DNA of 64,000 bases from Halovenus rubra. Lineage in GTDB: Archaea > Halobacteriota > Halobacteria > Halobacteriales > Haloarculaceae. The DNA lies in NCBI RefSeq assembly GCF_026586665.1, contig NZ_JAODIY010000010.1:186001-250000 (forward strand), given 5' to 3'. Within the stretch, counting starts at the first letter, position 1, and every line of letters begins with the position of its first letter. The position numbers and the translations under genes are program-made. Positions 8,190-17,692 of the stretch are shown here, piece after piece. The notes under the pieces are model-generated. The model did not search any database and had not been told where the DNA came from. It saw only the letters and a list, made by a program, of their open reading frames with translations.

Positions 8190-9683
8190 TCAGTCATCGA
8201 TGTTCGGGCCGGAGTCAGTTTGCCGTTCGGAGTCAGGGACTGTTTTGGAGACGGTATCACCGACCACCTCGCTTTCATCGTCGTCGATGACGCCCTCGGT
8301 CCAGCGCCCGAGACGGAACCAAGCGGCCGCCATGACGAACGTTATCGACGCGCCGATAGCGTACGAGACCCAGATGCCGACGATGCCGATATCAAGCGCT
8401 CTGAACTCGATACCAAGAATAGGTATCGGGACAGTAAACGCAAACGCTAGTGCGAGCGCAACAGGGATTCGGAACACCCAGCGTGCGAGAAAAGAGAGTC
8501 CCATGGCGACTTTGGTCTGCCCAGCGCCACGGAACGCTCCCTGAATGACCATCGTTCCCCCGAAAAGGGCCCAGAATGGAGCGACGATGCGCAGAAACGT
8601 TCGGCCCTCAGCAACTGTGTCGGGATTGTCATCAAAAAGGCCAATAAGAAAATCGGGGAACAAGACACAGATACCGCCCGCAACGAACAGGAACACCATT
8701 GTCCCGGCGGTGGCGACCCACGTCACGGTGCTGGCACGGTCGGGCGTACCAGCGCCAAGATTCTGTCCAACGCCGGTAGACGTAGCCTGTCCAACAGCGC
8801 CAGCAACGGACCACGAAACAGACATCAGCCTGACACCGATACCGTAAGCGGCGACAGCAGCTGTGCCAAATGGGGTGACGAATGCAGCCATCGTAACCGA
8901 GGCGAAACTGCGTGCCCAACCATCGAGCGTTGCGGGATACCCGATACCGACGAGTTTCCGAAGAATCGCCAAATCAGGAACGAGGTCGCGCAGGTAGAGT
9001 TTTACGCCGAACCGACCGTCAAGTAAGATGGCGATACCCACAACAGTGGCGAACGCGCGGGAGATGAACGTTGCCCAAGCGGCACCGCTGGTTCCCATTG
9101 CGGGGAACGGACCCCAGCCGAGGATGAAAAAGGGGTCGATGAGTACGTTCAGACCCGCCGAAAGGAACACAAGCCACATCGCTGTCATCGTGTCGCCTGC
9201 ACCCTGCAGAGACGCGCGAAAGGCAAAAAACAGGAACGTGAAGGGCAAAACAAGGAAGATTACCTCGATGTACTGAAGTGCTGCATCGAAGACACCGTCT
9301 TTGGCCCCCATGAGAGTCAACAAATCGTGGCGGAATGTGTATCCAAGTGTCGCGAGTACCAGCGAGACACCAAGCGCAAGTAAGAGCGTCTGGGCGACGA
9401 TATGGTCTGCCTTCCGTCGGTTGTCAGCACCGACGTGTTGTGAGACAAGTGCGATAGTCGCCGCTGTCAGCCCCATTGCTGTCGAGACAAACATCCACGA
9501 CAGCGGAAACATCAGCGAAACACCGGCGACGGCATCAGAATTGAGGCGGCCTACCCAGAAGATATCCGCCAAATTGTAGGCGGTCTGAAGCAGGTTCCCT
9601 AGCACAAGAGGCAACGATAGTGCGAGAAGCTTCGGGGCAATCGCCCCTGTTGTCATATCCACTCCTTTACGATTTGTTGGCAC
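8190..9683 (-). CDS. MATE-family efflux transporter
   Basis: A 497-residue 12-helix membrane exporter, expected to move organic cations or toxins out in exchange for Na+ or H+. The two homologous halves begin near LSLPLVLGNLLQTAYNLADI and LVGIGYPATLDGWARSFASV. A GTG at 9683 gives PTNRKGVDMTTGAIAPKLL, which matches the family N-terminus better than the ATG at 9656. Two near-identical 26-bp repeats lie directly upstream. Confidence 0.88.
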   Translation of the reverse strand: MPTNRKGVDMTTGAIAPKLLALSLPLVLGNLLQTAYNLADIFWVGRLNSDAVAGVSLMFPLSWMFVSTAMGLTAATIALVSQHVGADNRRKADHIVAQTLLLALGVSLVLATLGYTFRHDLLTLMGAKDGVFDAALQYIEVIFLVLPFTFLFFAFRASLQGAGDTMTAMWLVFLSAGLNVLIDPFFILGWGPFPAMGTSGAAWATFISRAFATVVGIAILLDGRFGVKLYLRDLVPDLAILRKLVGIGYPATLDGWARSFASVTMAAFVTPFGTAAVAAYGIGVRLMSVSWSVAGAVGQATSTGVGQNLGAGTPDRASTVTWVATAGTMVFLFVAGGICVLFPDFLIGLFDDNPDTVAEGRTFLRIVAPFWALFGGTMVIQGAFRGAGQTKVAMGLSFLARWVFRIPVALALAFAFTVPIPILGIEFRALDIGIVGIWVSYAIGASITFVMAAAWFRLGRWTEGVIDDDESEVVGDTVSKTVPDSERQTDSGPNIDD

Positions 9684-9692
9684 TGTCTATCC

Positions 9693-9791
9693 GTTGTCGA
9701 GAAACAATATCAAGGCGACGATATGTCGCAACTCGCCTACCCGCTCGGGGAGTTTGAACCGATCTGTTGTCGAGAAGCAATATCACGGCGA
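9693..9791. repeat. Pair of imperfect 26-bp direct repeats upstream of the MATE gene
   Basis: Copies at 9693-9718 and 9766-9791 match at 24 of 26 bases; both begin GTTGTCGAGAA and end CGGCGA or AGGCGA. Each contains a TTGT-N6 inverted element (TTGTCGAGAAACAA in the first copy). The first copy ends 10 bp before the GTG of the MATE gene and covers the position of its core promoter. Repressor operators or a small local duplication are the likely explanations. Confidence 0.7.
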
Positions 9792-9813
9792 TACCTCTCG
9801 CTGTCGGATACAG

Positions 9814-10116
9814 CTATTCGTCCGTATTCGTACTGCCTCGCAGCTGCGAAATCCGTCCCTTGCTTTCCGAAGACTGGCTGTCTTCATCGTCTCCAATCGT
9901 GGGTATTCGGCCCCCAGTCTCGCCTTCCTTGACATCTTGAACCATGTTGTCAAGCTCATGTCGTTTCTCCCCGATAACTGCGCCGACAAGCGCGCCGGTC
10001 GCGGCACCTGTACTCGCGGCGTTTCGGCTCAGGATACCGCCGAGGAACCCACCGAGAGCAGCCCCGATAGCTGCGTACTGTGCTCGACTAAACGCTCGCT
10101 TGATTCGTTCTTTCAT
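9814..10116 (-). CDS. Glycine-zipper protein, unknown function
   Basis: A protein of 100 residues: MKERIKRAFSRAQ, then a glycine-zipper hydrophobic stretch (AAIGAALGGFLGGILSRNAA, TGAATGALVGAVIGEK) and a polar acidic tail. Glycine zippers of this sort insert in or associate with membranes. The ATG at 10116 was chosen over an upstream in-frame ATG because a TATA-like TTTTATT at 10138-10144 lies about 25 bp before it, as expected for a leaderless haloarchaeal transcript. No family recognised. Confidence 0.6.
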   Translation of the reverse strand: MKERIKRAFSRAQYAAIGAALGGFLGGILSRNAASTGAATGALVGAVIGEKRHELDNMVQDVKEGETGGRIPTIGDDEDSQSSESKGRISQLRGSTNTDE

Positions 10117-10221
10117 AGTTGAATACACGATGAGAGTGAATAAAAGAATTGTCACGATGTTCATACTGTGAGACAGAGAGAAATCACAACAGCAAAGAGC
10201 GTTCTCTCGTCAGCAATATAT

Positions 10222-12255
10222 GTGCCAACATACCCCGAGACTGAACGAGAGACAGTCACTGAGACCCTCCATGGAGAGAGTATCGAGGACCCCTATCGAT
10301 GGCTCGAAGACAACAATGGGCGCGTCAAGGAGTAGGAACAGCGACAGAACGAATTTACCGACACGCTCATCGAGACCGACCGTCGGGACTCGCTCGAACC
10401 GGCATTCGAAGAGCTTGGCTGGCGTGAAAACTACTTCCTGCCAACGGTCCGAGGAGACCGCTACTTTCAGCGCATCGAGCCAGCAGAGGCCGAACAGCCA
10501 CGGCTGACCGTCAGAGACAGCCCTGACGCCGACGCGCGGACGCTCGTCGACCCAACGTCACTCGATGAGACAACCTCGCTCCAGTGGTTCGAACCAAACT
10601 GGGAGAGTTCACTCGTCGTCTATGGCCTGATGGACGCTGGAACTGAGCAGTACGACCTTCAAGTGCTCGATGTCGAAACCGGTGACGTTGTTGAGGAAAT
10701 CGACGCTGTCGGTCGCTGTAACGGTGCGTCGTGGGACGCTAATGGATTCTATTACAGCGCGACCGGCGCTGCAACCGAAGGTGGCCAACTCGACAAAGAA
10801 CTTCGATACCACGAACTCAGCGGAGAGGACCGCCTCATCACTGCAGACTTCGACCCCGAGCGGTGGCCCGGTGTCCAGGTGGGGCCAGATTCGGGTGTTG
10901 TTCTCGTTACCGTCGGGGAACTCGGAACTGACAGCGACCTGTTTGTCGTTGTCGACGGCGAACTCGAACCGGTGCTCACCGATCTTGATGCGCCACTCAT
11001 CCCAACAATCCACAGTGGTACCGTCTACGTCCATACGACGCATGACGCACCGCGTGGACAGGTGTTTGCTCTCGATATATCTGACATTGCGGACGCATCC
11101 GGCATTGCGGATTTCGAGACGCTCATCCCAGAAGGCAGTGACGTGATTCAGCAGATTGCGCCTGTCGGCGACGGGCTTGCGATCCACTCGATTCGCGACG
11201 CATACTCGGTTGTCTCGCTGTACGACACCGATGGGACCAAGCGATATGAACTCTCTCTCCCGGAGTTCTCGGGGATACCAAGAGGTGGCATCGGAGCCAA
11301 CCGTGGGTCTAACGAGTTGTTCCTGTTCGTTCAGGGGCTTGACCAGCCCACAAGTATCGTCTACGCCAACACCGGAGCCAATGCAGGCCCCGACAACTGG
11401 ACTGTACTTCAGTCTCCAACACTCCCCGCAGAGCTTGACCCACAAGATGGCCTCGATTTGACCGTCGAACAACACTGGGTCGATTCGAGTGACGCCGCCA
11501 GTCTCCCAGTTTACGTGGTCCACCGGGCAGATATCGACCCCGACGGGACCGCGCCAACGATTCTTTCCGGGTACGGCGGGTTCCGAATACCAAATCTTCC
11601 AAGCCTCGACCCGTACCGGCTCCCGTTTCTCGCTGACGGTGGTGTCTTTGCTCTGGCGTGCCTGCGTGGTGGCTCAGAGTTCGGCGAGGAGTGGCACGAG
11701 GACGGCTCACGAGAGCACAAAGAGCACACATTTGACGACTTCGAAGCCGCCGCAGAGAAGCTCGTCGACGCCGGATACACAACACCAGACCGGCTCGCGG
11801 CCTGGGGAGGCAGCAACGGGGGACTCACCGTCGGCGCAGCTCTTACTCGTCGTCCAGAACTGTTCGGCGCTATGGTCTGTAATGTTCCCTTGCTCGATAT
11901 GCTTCGATTTCAGCGATTTCTGCTCGGCCAGGCATGGACCGGAGAGTACGGTACCCCAGAAAAAGAAGAGGAGTTCAATTGGCTCCAATCGTACTCACCG
12001 TACCATCACGTCACAGAACGGGAGTACCCGGCGACACTGTTCGCCACCGCGGCGGGCGATACACGAGTTCACCCCGCTCATGCACGCAAGATGACCGCTC
12101 GCGTCCAGCAGGCGACGACCAGCGATGACCCAATCTGCTATCACAGCGTCCAAGAGACAGGCCACGGAACGGGGACGCCAACCTCAGTAGCAATCGAGCA
12201 GGCCCTCGACAAGTGGAGCTTCATCTACGAGACACTCGATATCAACCGCGAGTAG
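10222..12255 (+). pseudogene. Prolyl oligopeptidase (S9A), interrupted by one in-frame TAG
   Basis: Starting at the GTG at 10222 one frame runs 678 codons and reads as a full prolyl oligopeptidase: YPETERETVTETLHGESIED PYRWLED, then a beta-propeller, then the alpha/beta-hydrolase domain. The catalytic triad is present: Ser531 (GGSNGG), Asp613 (GDTRVHP) and His648 (ETGHGTGTP). The only defect is TAG at 10333-10335, codon 38, in the conserved context RVKE-stop-EQRQNEF. Family members usually have Trp there (VKxWxxxQN), so a TGG to TAG change is the simplest explanation. An internal ATG at 10630 could give only a headless 541-residue product. Recent pseudogene, sequencing error or readthrough all remain possible. 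Confidence 0.85.
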
Positions 12256-12270
12256 TAAGCCCCGACAGCC

Positions 12271-12606
12271 TTACACCGAAAACGTCGTCTCTGCTGTCGG
12301 CCGTGCGTCTGCGGTAAGCGTCCCGTGAGCGACATAATCACCCGCCTGTGGAGTCTCCCAGCGAACCGTTTCCCGTATTGTCTCACCCGGTCTGACTGTC
12401 TGCTCTCGGAGCGTTTGCGCGAATAGTTGTCCATCACTCCATCGCCAGACGAGGGTTTCGCTGTCTGCCTCGCGGACGGTAACATCAACCGTCTGTCCGG
12501 TCGGAAACTGCACCGTAGCTGCTGTGTCGCCAGTATTCTCGGCGTGCAGTTCGAAGACAGCAACCCCATCAACGATGTCGACATCGAGTGTCGCGGTGAG
12601 AGTCAT
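12271..12606 (-). CDS. BsuPI-type proteinase-inhibitor-like protein
   Basis: A 111-residue all-beta protein (MTLTATLDVDIVDGVAVFEL...GDYVAHGTLTADARPTAETTFSV) with the pattern of BsuPI, the intracellular proteinase inhibitor domain of Bacillus: FELHAENTGDTAATVQFPTG, then RWSDGQLFAQ and RWETPQAGDYVAHG. No signal peptide, so cytoplasmic. It is convergent with the interrupted prolyl oligopeptidase gene, separated by only 15 bp. Inhibition of that peptidase is speculative. Confidence 0.65.
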   Translation of the reverse strand: MTLTATLDVDIVDGVAVFELHAENTGDTAATVQFPTGQTVDVTVREADSETLVWRWSDGQLFAQTLREQTVRPGETIRETVRWETPQAGDYVAHGTLTADARPTAETTFSV

Positions 12607-12612
12607 TGGACG

Positions 12613-12861
12613 TTAGCCGCGATAGCGAAACGAAACCACAGTGGTCAACTCATTTTGGCTCTCCGAGGACGCTGTCGAGATATCTAACCCGAGCACGTCA
12701 GATTCATCGACAACATCATAGGTAATCTTGCGGAGGTCTTCGGCACTGGCCTCGTCGTCGAGTAACTCGACTCGCAGTTGCTTTCGATTGTGGCTAATCT
12801 CGGCGACATCGTACCCGCTCGATTCGTATGCCGATTCAAGTTCTGCATCAATCTCTGCCAT
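12613..12861 (-). CDS. Conserved haloarchaeal hypothetical protein
   Basis: An 82-residue acidic protein (MAEIDAELESAYESSGYDVA...NELTTVVSFRYRG), predicted alpha/beta. I do not recognise a named family. The stop lies 6 bp before the start of the BsuPI-like gene on the same strand, so the two are probably one operon. No cysteine cluster, membrane segment or catalytic motif is visible. Confidence 0.7.
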   Translation of the reverse strand: MAEIDAELESAYESSGYDVAEISHNRKQLRVELLDDEASAEDLRKITYDVVDESDVLGLDISTASSESQNELTTVVSFRYRG

Positions 12862-12910
12862 ATGTGGGTGTTCGATGGGTGGCTACTAAAAGCTCGCTCC
12901 CGAATGGGCG

Positions 12911-13393
12911 TTACAACTCTCGGGCAACCATCTCACCCCAGTGGTCGAAACCCCAGCGCTCGTAGAACGCCTGCGCCCGGTCGTTGTTCTGGTCCACGTC
13001 AAGCACCAGCCTGTTGAGTGGAAGGGACTGTTCGCGCGCGGCCTCAAGGGCAGCATCCATCAATTCATCACCACATCCAGAGCCGCGATATGCTGGCCGG
13101 AGGTAAAGTTCGTTCAGTACAGCAGCGTCCCAGATGTACGCCAACGATTCTGGCAGAATGAAGACGTAACCGGCAAGCGTACCACTGCGTTCGACGACCT
13201 GAACGCTCCGTTTACTGTCCTCGACACAACGCGTGACCCATGCGAGGTATTCGTCTCTGTACTCCGCATCGAGCTTTCCGTTATAGACCTCGGCTTTCGC
13301 CTCGCCGCCGGTCGACTCCCCCAGTTCGCGTTCGAACGCCTGCTTGAGTTCCCAGAGTTCGTCGCCATCGTCCACACGATAGGGTCTGACCAT
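12911..13393 (-). CDS. GNAT-family N-acetyltransferase
   Basis: A 160-residue predicted acetyltransferase. The acetyl-CoA-binding motif is LYLRPAYRGSGCGDELMDAA and motif B is VDQNNDRAQAFYERWGFDHW. The substrate is unknown. It is the last leftward gene before tRNA-Gly and has about 180 bp of upstream sequence to that tRNA. Confidence 0.85.
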   Translation of the reverse strand: MVRPYRVDDGDELWELKQAFERELGESTGGEAKAEVYNGKLDAEYRDEYLAWVTRCVEDSKRSVQVVERSGTLAGYVFILPESLAYIWDAAVLNELYLRPAYRGSGCGDELMDAALEAAREQSLPLNRLVLDVDQNNDRAQAFYERWGFDHWGEMVAREL

Positions 13394-13570
13394 ATCAGCT
13401 TCTTGACTCGGACGACTAAGAGTGTTCGTGCTTTTTCTCAGTCAGGGAACTCTCGGCAAAACGGACAGAGAGACATGCTCTCGGGTAGTCACGTCGAGAG
13501 TGTGCGCAAGTGGGACACGGCGTCGGTAAACAGAAATTCCCTTAAAGGTGGAACTGGTATGGACAAATGC

Positions 13571-13641
13571 GCGTGGTTGGTCTAGTGGTAGGACCTGAGC
13601 CTTCCAAGCTCATGGCCCGGGTTCAAATCCCGGACCGCGCA
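13571..13641 (+). tRNA. tRNA-Gly (anticodon TCC)
   Basis: A 71-nt cloverleaf reads directly from the sequence. The acceptor stem GCGTGGT pairs with ACCGCGC (one G-U), the D-arm contains TCTAGTGGTAGGA, and the anticodon stem GAGC/GCTC encloses loop CTTCCAA with anticodon TCC. The T-arm is CCCGGGTTCAAATCCCGG and the discriminator is A. The 3' CCA is not encoded. No intron. Confidence 0.96.
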
Positions 13642-13853
13642 TACCATTTTCCGCCCTCAGATATCCTCGCGAGCCGGTGGGTCGCTACGGAAACTCTCGG
13701 TCCCAAAACGCGGGGCAGCCGTTCTCGGCGCAGATACGCTGTTCCAGACTGCCCACAGTTCCGGACCACGCATTTTTCAGACACGCCATCGAAGCTGAAC
13801 CGTGACACGGTCGCGTTCACTGAGGCGGTCGGCATCTCCGCGGAGGTAATTCG

Positions 13854-14699
13854 ATGAAAACGCACCCATCTATTCCACAGATAAAGAACGCACCAGATGG
13901 TCTCTTCGACGGGGGCCATCTGTGGGTTCTCGAAAAAATCGACGGCGCACAGTTTCGTGTCCAGTTGCAGGAATCAGGACGCCTCCGCTTTGGTGGTCGG
14001 ACCCATGTCTACAACGACGCGACAGATGTTCCCGCGCCGTACCAGCATGCCGTTCGCCACGTCCAGGAACGGTTTGACCGTCAAGCACTTCGCAAAGCCG
14101 TCGACGATGTCGAAACTATTGTTTTCTTCGGCGAGGCCACGCATAAACAGACACTCGACTACGACTGGGCAACTATCCCCTCGTTTCTTGGCTTCGATAT
14201 CTGGTCGGCCACAGACGAGAGGTTTGTACAGCCTGATACCGCCGAGCAAATCTTTGAGCGTATCGGACTCTCGCCTGTCCCTGCGGTCGAACGTGAACTG
14301 CCCGCTCGCGATTTTGATCATAAAGAGTACACTGTTCCCCAGTCTGCGTGGTACGACGGTCCAGCGGCGGGTGTTGTCATCCGTGACAAGCGGGGCCACT
14401 GTGCGCTGCAGTACCATCCGGACTTCGAGGCAGATACAGAACCAAAACCAGCCGACGACTCCACAACAGCACTGACCGAGCGATACGCAACCGACCAGCG
14501 ATTCGAGCGGGTCGCAGCTTCTATTACCGAAAACGGGCAGTCTGTCACGTTTGAACGCCTCTATGAACGGATGTTAGAGGATATTACGCGTGAGGCACAC
14601 AAACACCTCTATCAGGCCCGAACAGATATCGAGATGGGGGAGTTTCGAGACGAGGTCGCTGCACGGACACGCACATTTCTCGACACAGAGATTCAGTAA
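13854..14699 (+). CDS. RNA ligase-family nucleotidyltransferase, divergent
   Basis: A 281-residue protein of the covalent nucleotidyltransferase (RNA ligase/Rnl2-like) superfamily. Motif I is EKIDGAQFRV with the AMP-accepting Lys28; motif III is VFFGEA and IIIa FLGFDIW. Motif IV reads PAAGVVIRDK where the family usually has EG-x-V, and no obvious Lys-x-Lys motif V follows (CALQYHPDFE). Thus adenylation looks possible but the full ligation chemistry is uncertain. It begins about 210 bp downstream of tRNA-Gly on the same strand. DNA ligase or RtcB-type activity is unlikely. Confidence 0.78.
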   Translation: MKTHPSIPQIKNAPDGLFDGGHLWVLEKIDGAQFRVQLQESGRLRFGGRTHVYNDATDVPAPYQHAVRHVQERFDRQALRKAVDDVETIVFFGEATHKQTLDYDWATIPSFLGFDIWSATDERFVQPDTAEQIFERIGLSPVPAVERELPARDFDHKEYTVPQSAWYDGPAAGVVIRDKRGHCALQYHPDFEADTEPKPADDSTTALTERYATDQRFERVAASITENGQSVTFERLYERMLEDITREAHKHLYQARTDIEMGEFRDEVAARTRTFLDTEIQ

Positions 14700-14743
14700 A
14701 AACCAACGAAACGTGAGCGAGTACCCCGAACAACGAGAGCGGG

Positions 14744-14953
14744 TTAGCGACGCGTTGGTGGCCGGACAAAGAGACCATCAACGACGAGAAGCGAGGCACA
14801 GAGGGCCGCAGAGATAAGCGCAACCGATTGCGCTCCAACAACAAGGAAACAGAGCAAGTATGTCCCAAAGAACACTAACGGAATCAAGAGTAAAACCCAG
14901 TCCGAGTGCGCAAGGTCAGTGACTGACCGGCCAAGCGAGTTAGATACCGACAT
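14744..14953 (-). CDS. Small two-helix membrane protein
   Basis: A 69-residue protein with two hydrophobic helices (WVLLLIPLVFFGTYLLCFLV and SVALISAALCASLLVV) and a basic C-terminus (RPPTRR). Not a recognised family. It starts 2 bp after the stop of the upstream ribbon-helix-helix gene, so the pair forms a tight operon. Confidence 0.6.
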   Translation of the reverse strand: MSVSNSLGRSVTDLAHSDWVLLLIPLVFFGTYLLCFLVVGAQSVALISAALCASLLVVDGLFVRPPTRR

Positions 14954-14955
14954 GG

Positions 14956-15156
14956 CTACTCCATATACCCGAGATCTCGGAGTTTCTGTGCCATCTGCCG
15001 GGCCTCTTCGTCGGAGATGCTGTCTTCTCGTTCCATCTCCTGTATCACAAGATGTTTCATGAACTCCTTGACTGAATCGAATGGCTCATCCTCGATGTAG
15101 GCCTCGACATCGCTAACAAACTCCTTGCGCAGTGAAACCGTCGTATACTCACTCAT
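14956..15156 (-). CDS. Ribbon-helix-helix DNA-binding protein
   Basis: A 66-residue protein (MSEYTTVSLRKEFVSDVEAY...QKLRDLGYME). The N-terminal strand TTVSLRKEF followed by two helices is a typical ribbon-helix-helix regulator; a C-terminal acidic helix follows. The ATG at 15156 was preferred to an upstream one at 15180 because it begins the domain. An AT-rich inverted repeat 37 bp upstream may be its own operator. The next gene encodes a small membrane protein rather than a toxin. Confidence 0.72.
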   Translation of the reverse strand: MSEYTTVSLRKEFVSDVEAYIEDEPFDSVKEFMKHLVIQEMEREDSISDEEARQMAQKLRDLGYME

Positions 15157-15192
15157 CTTGGTCCCGAATACAGTGGGCACGGTTATAAAATT

Positions 15193-15208
15193 TAATTATA
15201 TGTAATTA
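15193..15208. promoter_or_regulatory. Candidate operator TAATTA-TATG-TAATTA
   Basis: Two TAATTA palindromes separated by 4 bp lie between the leftward ribbon-helix-helix gene and the rightward GAPDH gene. The site is 37 bp from the regulator start and about 90 bp from the GAPDH start. It is also where a leftward TATA element would sit, so repressor binding would block the promoter. Inferred autoregulation only. Confidence 0.4.
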
Positions 15209-15299
15209 CAGCAAATTGGACGACGAAGGGTCAAATATTCCCGTCCCCGAACAGCGCCCTTCGTGAGGTATATACAGTGACCTTGTGAAAACTCAACCA

Positions 15300-16331
15300 A
15301 TGATTCACGTAGGCATCAACGGCTACGGAACCATCGGCAAGCGCGTCGCAGATGCGGTTCGGGCCCAGCCCGATATGGAAGTCGTCGGTGTAGCAAAGAC
15401 ACGACCAAACTTCGAGGCACAGACTGCCGTCGAGAAAGGGTTTGACCTGTACGCCGCAATCGAGGAGCGAAAGCCACAATTCGAAGAAGCAGGTATCGAC
15501 CTCGCCGGCGATGTCGAGGAGTTGGTTGAGGCGAGCGATATTGTGGTCGACGCCTGTCCCTCGGGCATCGGTGCCGACAACGCCGAGATGTACCGCGAGT
15601 ACGACACACCCGCACTCCTCCAAGGTGGTGAAGATAGCGAGGTTGTCGACGGAAGTTTCAATGCTCGCTCGAACTACGACACCGTTGAAGATGCCGACAT
15701 CGTACGTGTTGTCTCTTGTAACACGACGGGACTCTCTCGGCTGATTGCCCCGCTTCAGGAGGCCTACGGTATCGAGAAGGTTCGAACAACGCTCGTCCGG
15801 CGAGGCGGCGACCCCGCTCAGTCCGGTCGTGGTCCAATCAACGATATCCTCCCGAACCCGGTCAGCCTCCCATCACACCACGGGCCAGACGTGAACACCA
15901 TCTTCCCCGACCTCGATATCGACACCCTCGGGCTGAAAGTGCCAGCCACGCTTATGCACATGCACAGCGTGAACATCACACTTGAGGACGAACCGACCGC
16001 CGAGGCTGTTCGCTCCCTGCTTGAAGACGAGCGCCGTACGTTCGTAATTCCAGAGTGGATTGGTCTCGACGGCGCGGGAGCCATCAAAGAGCTTGCACAG
16101 GACGCTGGCCGCCCGCGGGCGGATATCTGGGAGAACTGCATCTGGGGCGAATCCATCTCGATGGAAGGGTCAGATCTCTACCTGTTCCAGGCAATCCATC
16201 AAGAGTCAGATGTTATCCCCGAGAATATCGACGCAATCCGTGCCGTCCTCGGCGAGGCCAAGCAAGAAGAGAGTGTCGTGATGACCAACGAAGCGATGGG
16301 GCTAGATACCTCTCTTGGACAGATATCATAG
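15300..16331 (+). CDS. gap: Type II (archaeal) glyceraldehyde-3-phosphate dehydrogenase
   Basis: A 343-residue cytoplasmic enzyme interconverting glyceraldehyde 3-phosphate and 1,3-bisphosphoglycerate with NAD(P). The Rossmann motif is [17 protein letters not shown] and the nucleophilic cysteine sits in [10 protein letters not shown]. The archaeal-type sequence differs from bacterial GapA; in Haloferax volcanii the archaeal-type enzyme works mainly in gluconeogenesis. The start is the ATG at 15300, although an in-frame GTG lies 15 nt upstream. Confidence 0.94.
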   Translation: MIHVGINGYGTIGKRVADAVRAQPDMEVVGVAKTRPNFEAQTAVEKGFDLYAAIEERKPQFEEAGIDLAGDVEELVEASDIVVDACPSGIGADNAEMYREYDTPALLQGGEDSEVVDGSFNARSNYDTVEDADIVRVVSCNTTGLSRLIAPLQEAYGIEKVRTTLVRRGGDPAQSGRGPINDILPNPVSLPSHHGPDVNTIFPDLDIDTLGLKVPATLMHMHSVNITLEDEPTAEAVRSLLEDERRTFVIPEWIGLDGAGAIKELAQDAGRPRADIWENCIWGESISMEGSDLYLFQAIHQESDVIPENIDAIRAVLGEAKQEESVVMTNEAMGLDTSLGQIS

Positions 16332-17673
<1,342 letters not shown>

Positions 17674-17692
17674 CGTCTACACGGAGTCACGC

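Noticed and set aside
13571-14699. tRNA-Gly as an attachment site of an integrated element
   Set aside because: No duplicated tRNA 3' end, integrase or change of gene style is found downstream.
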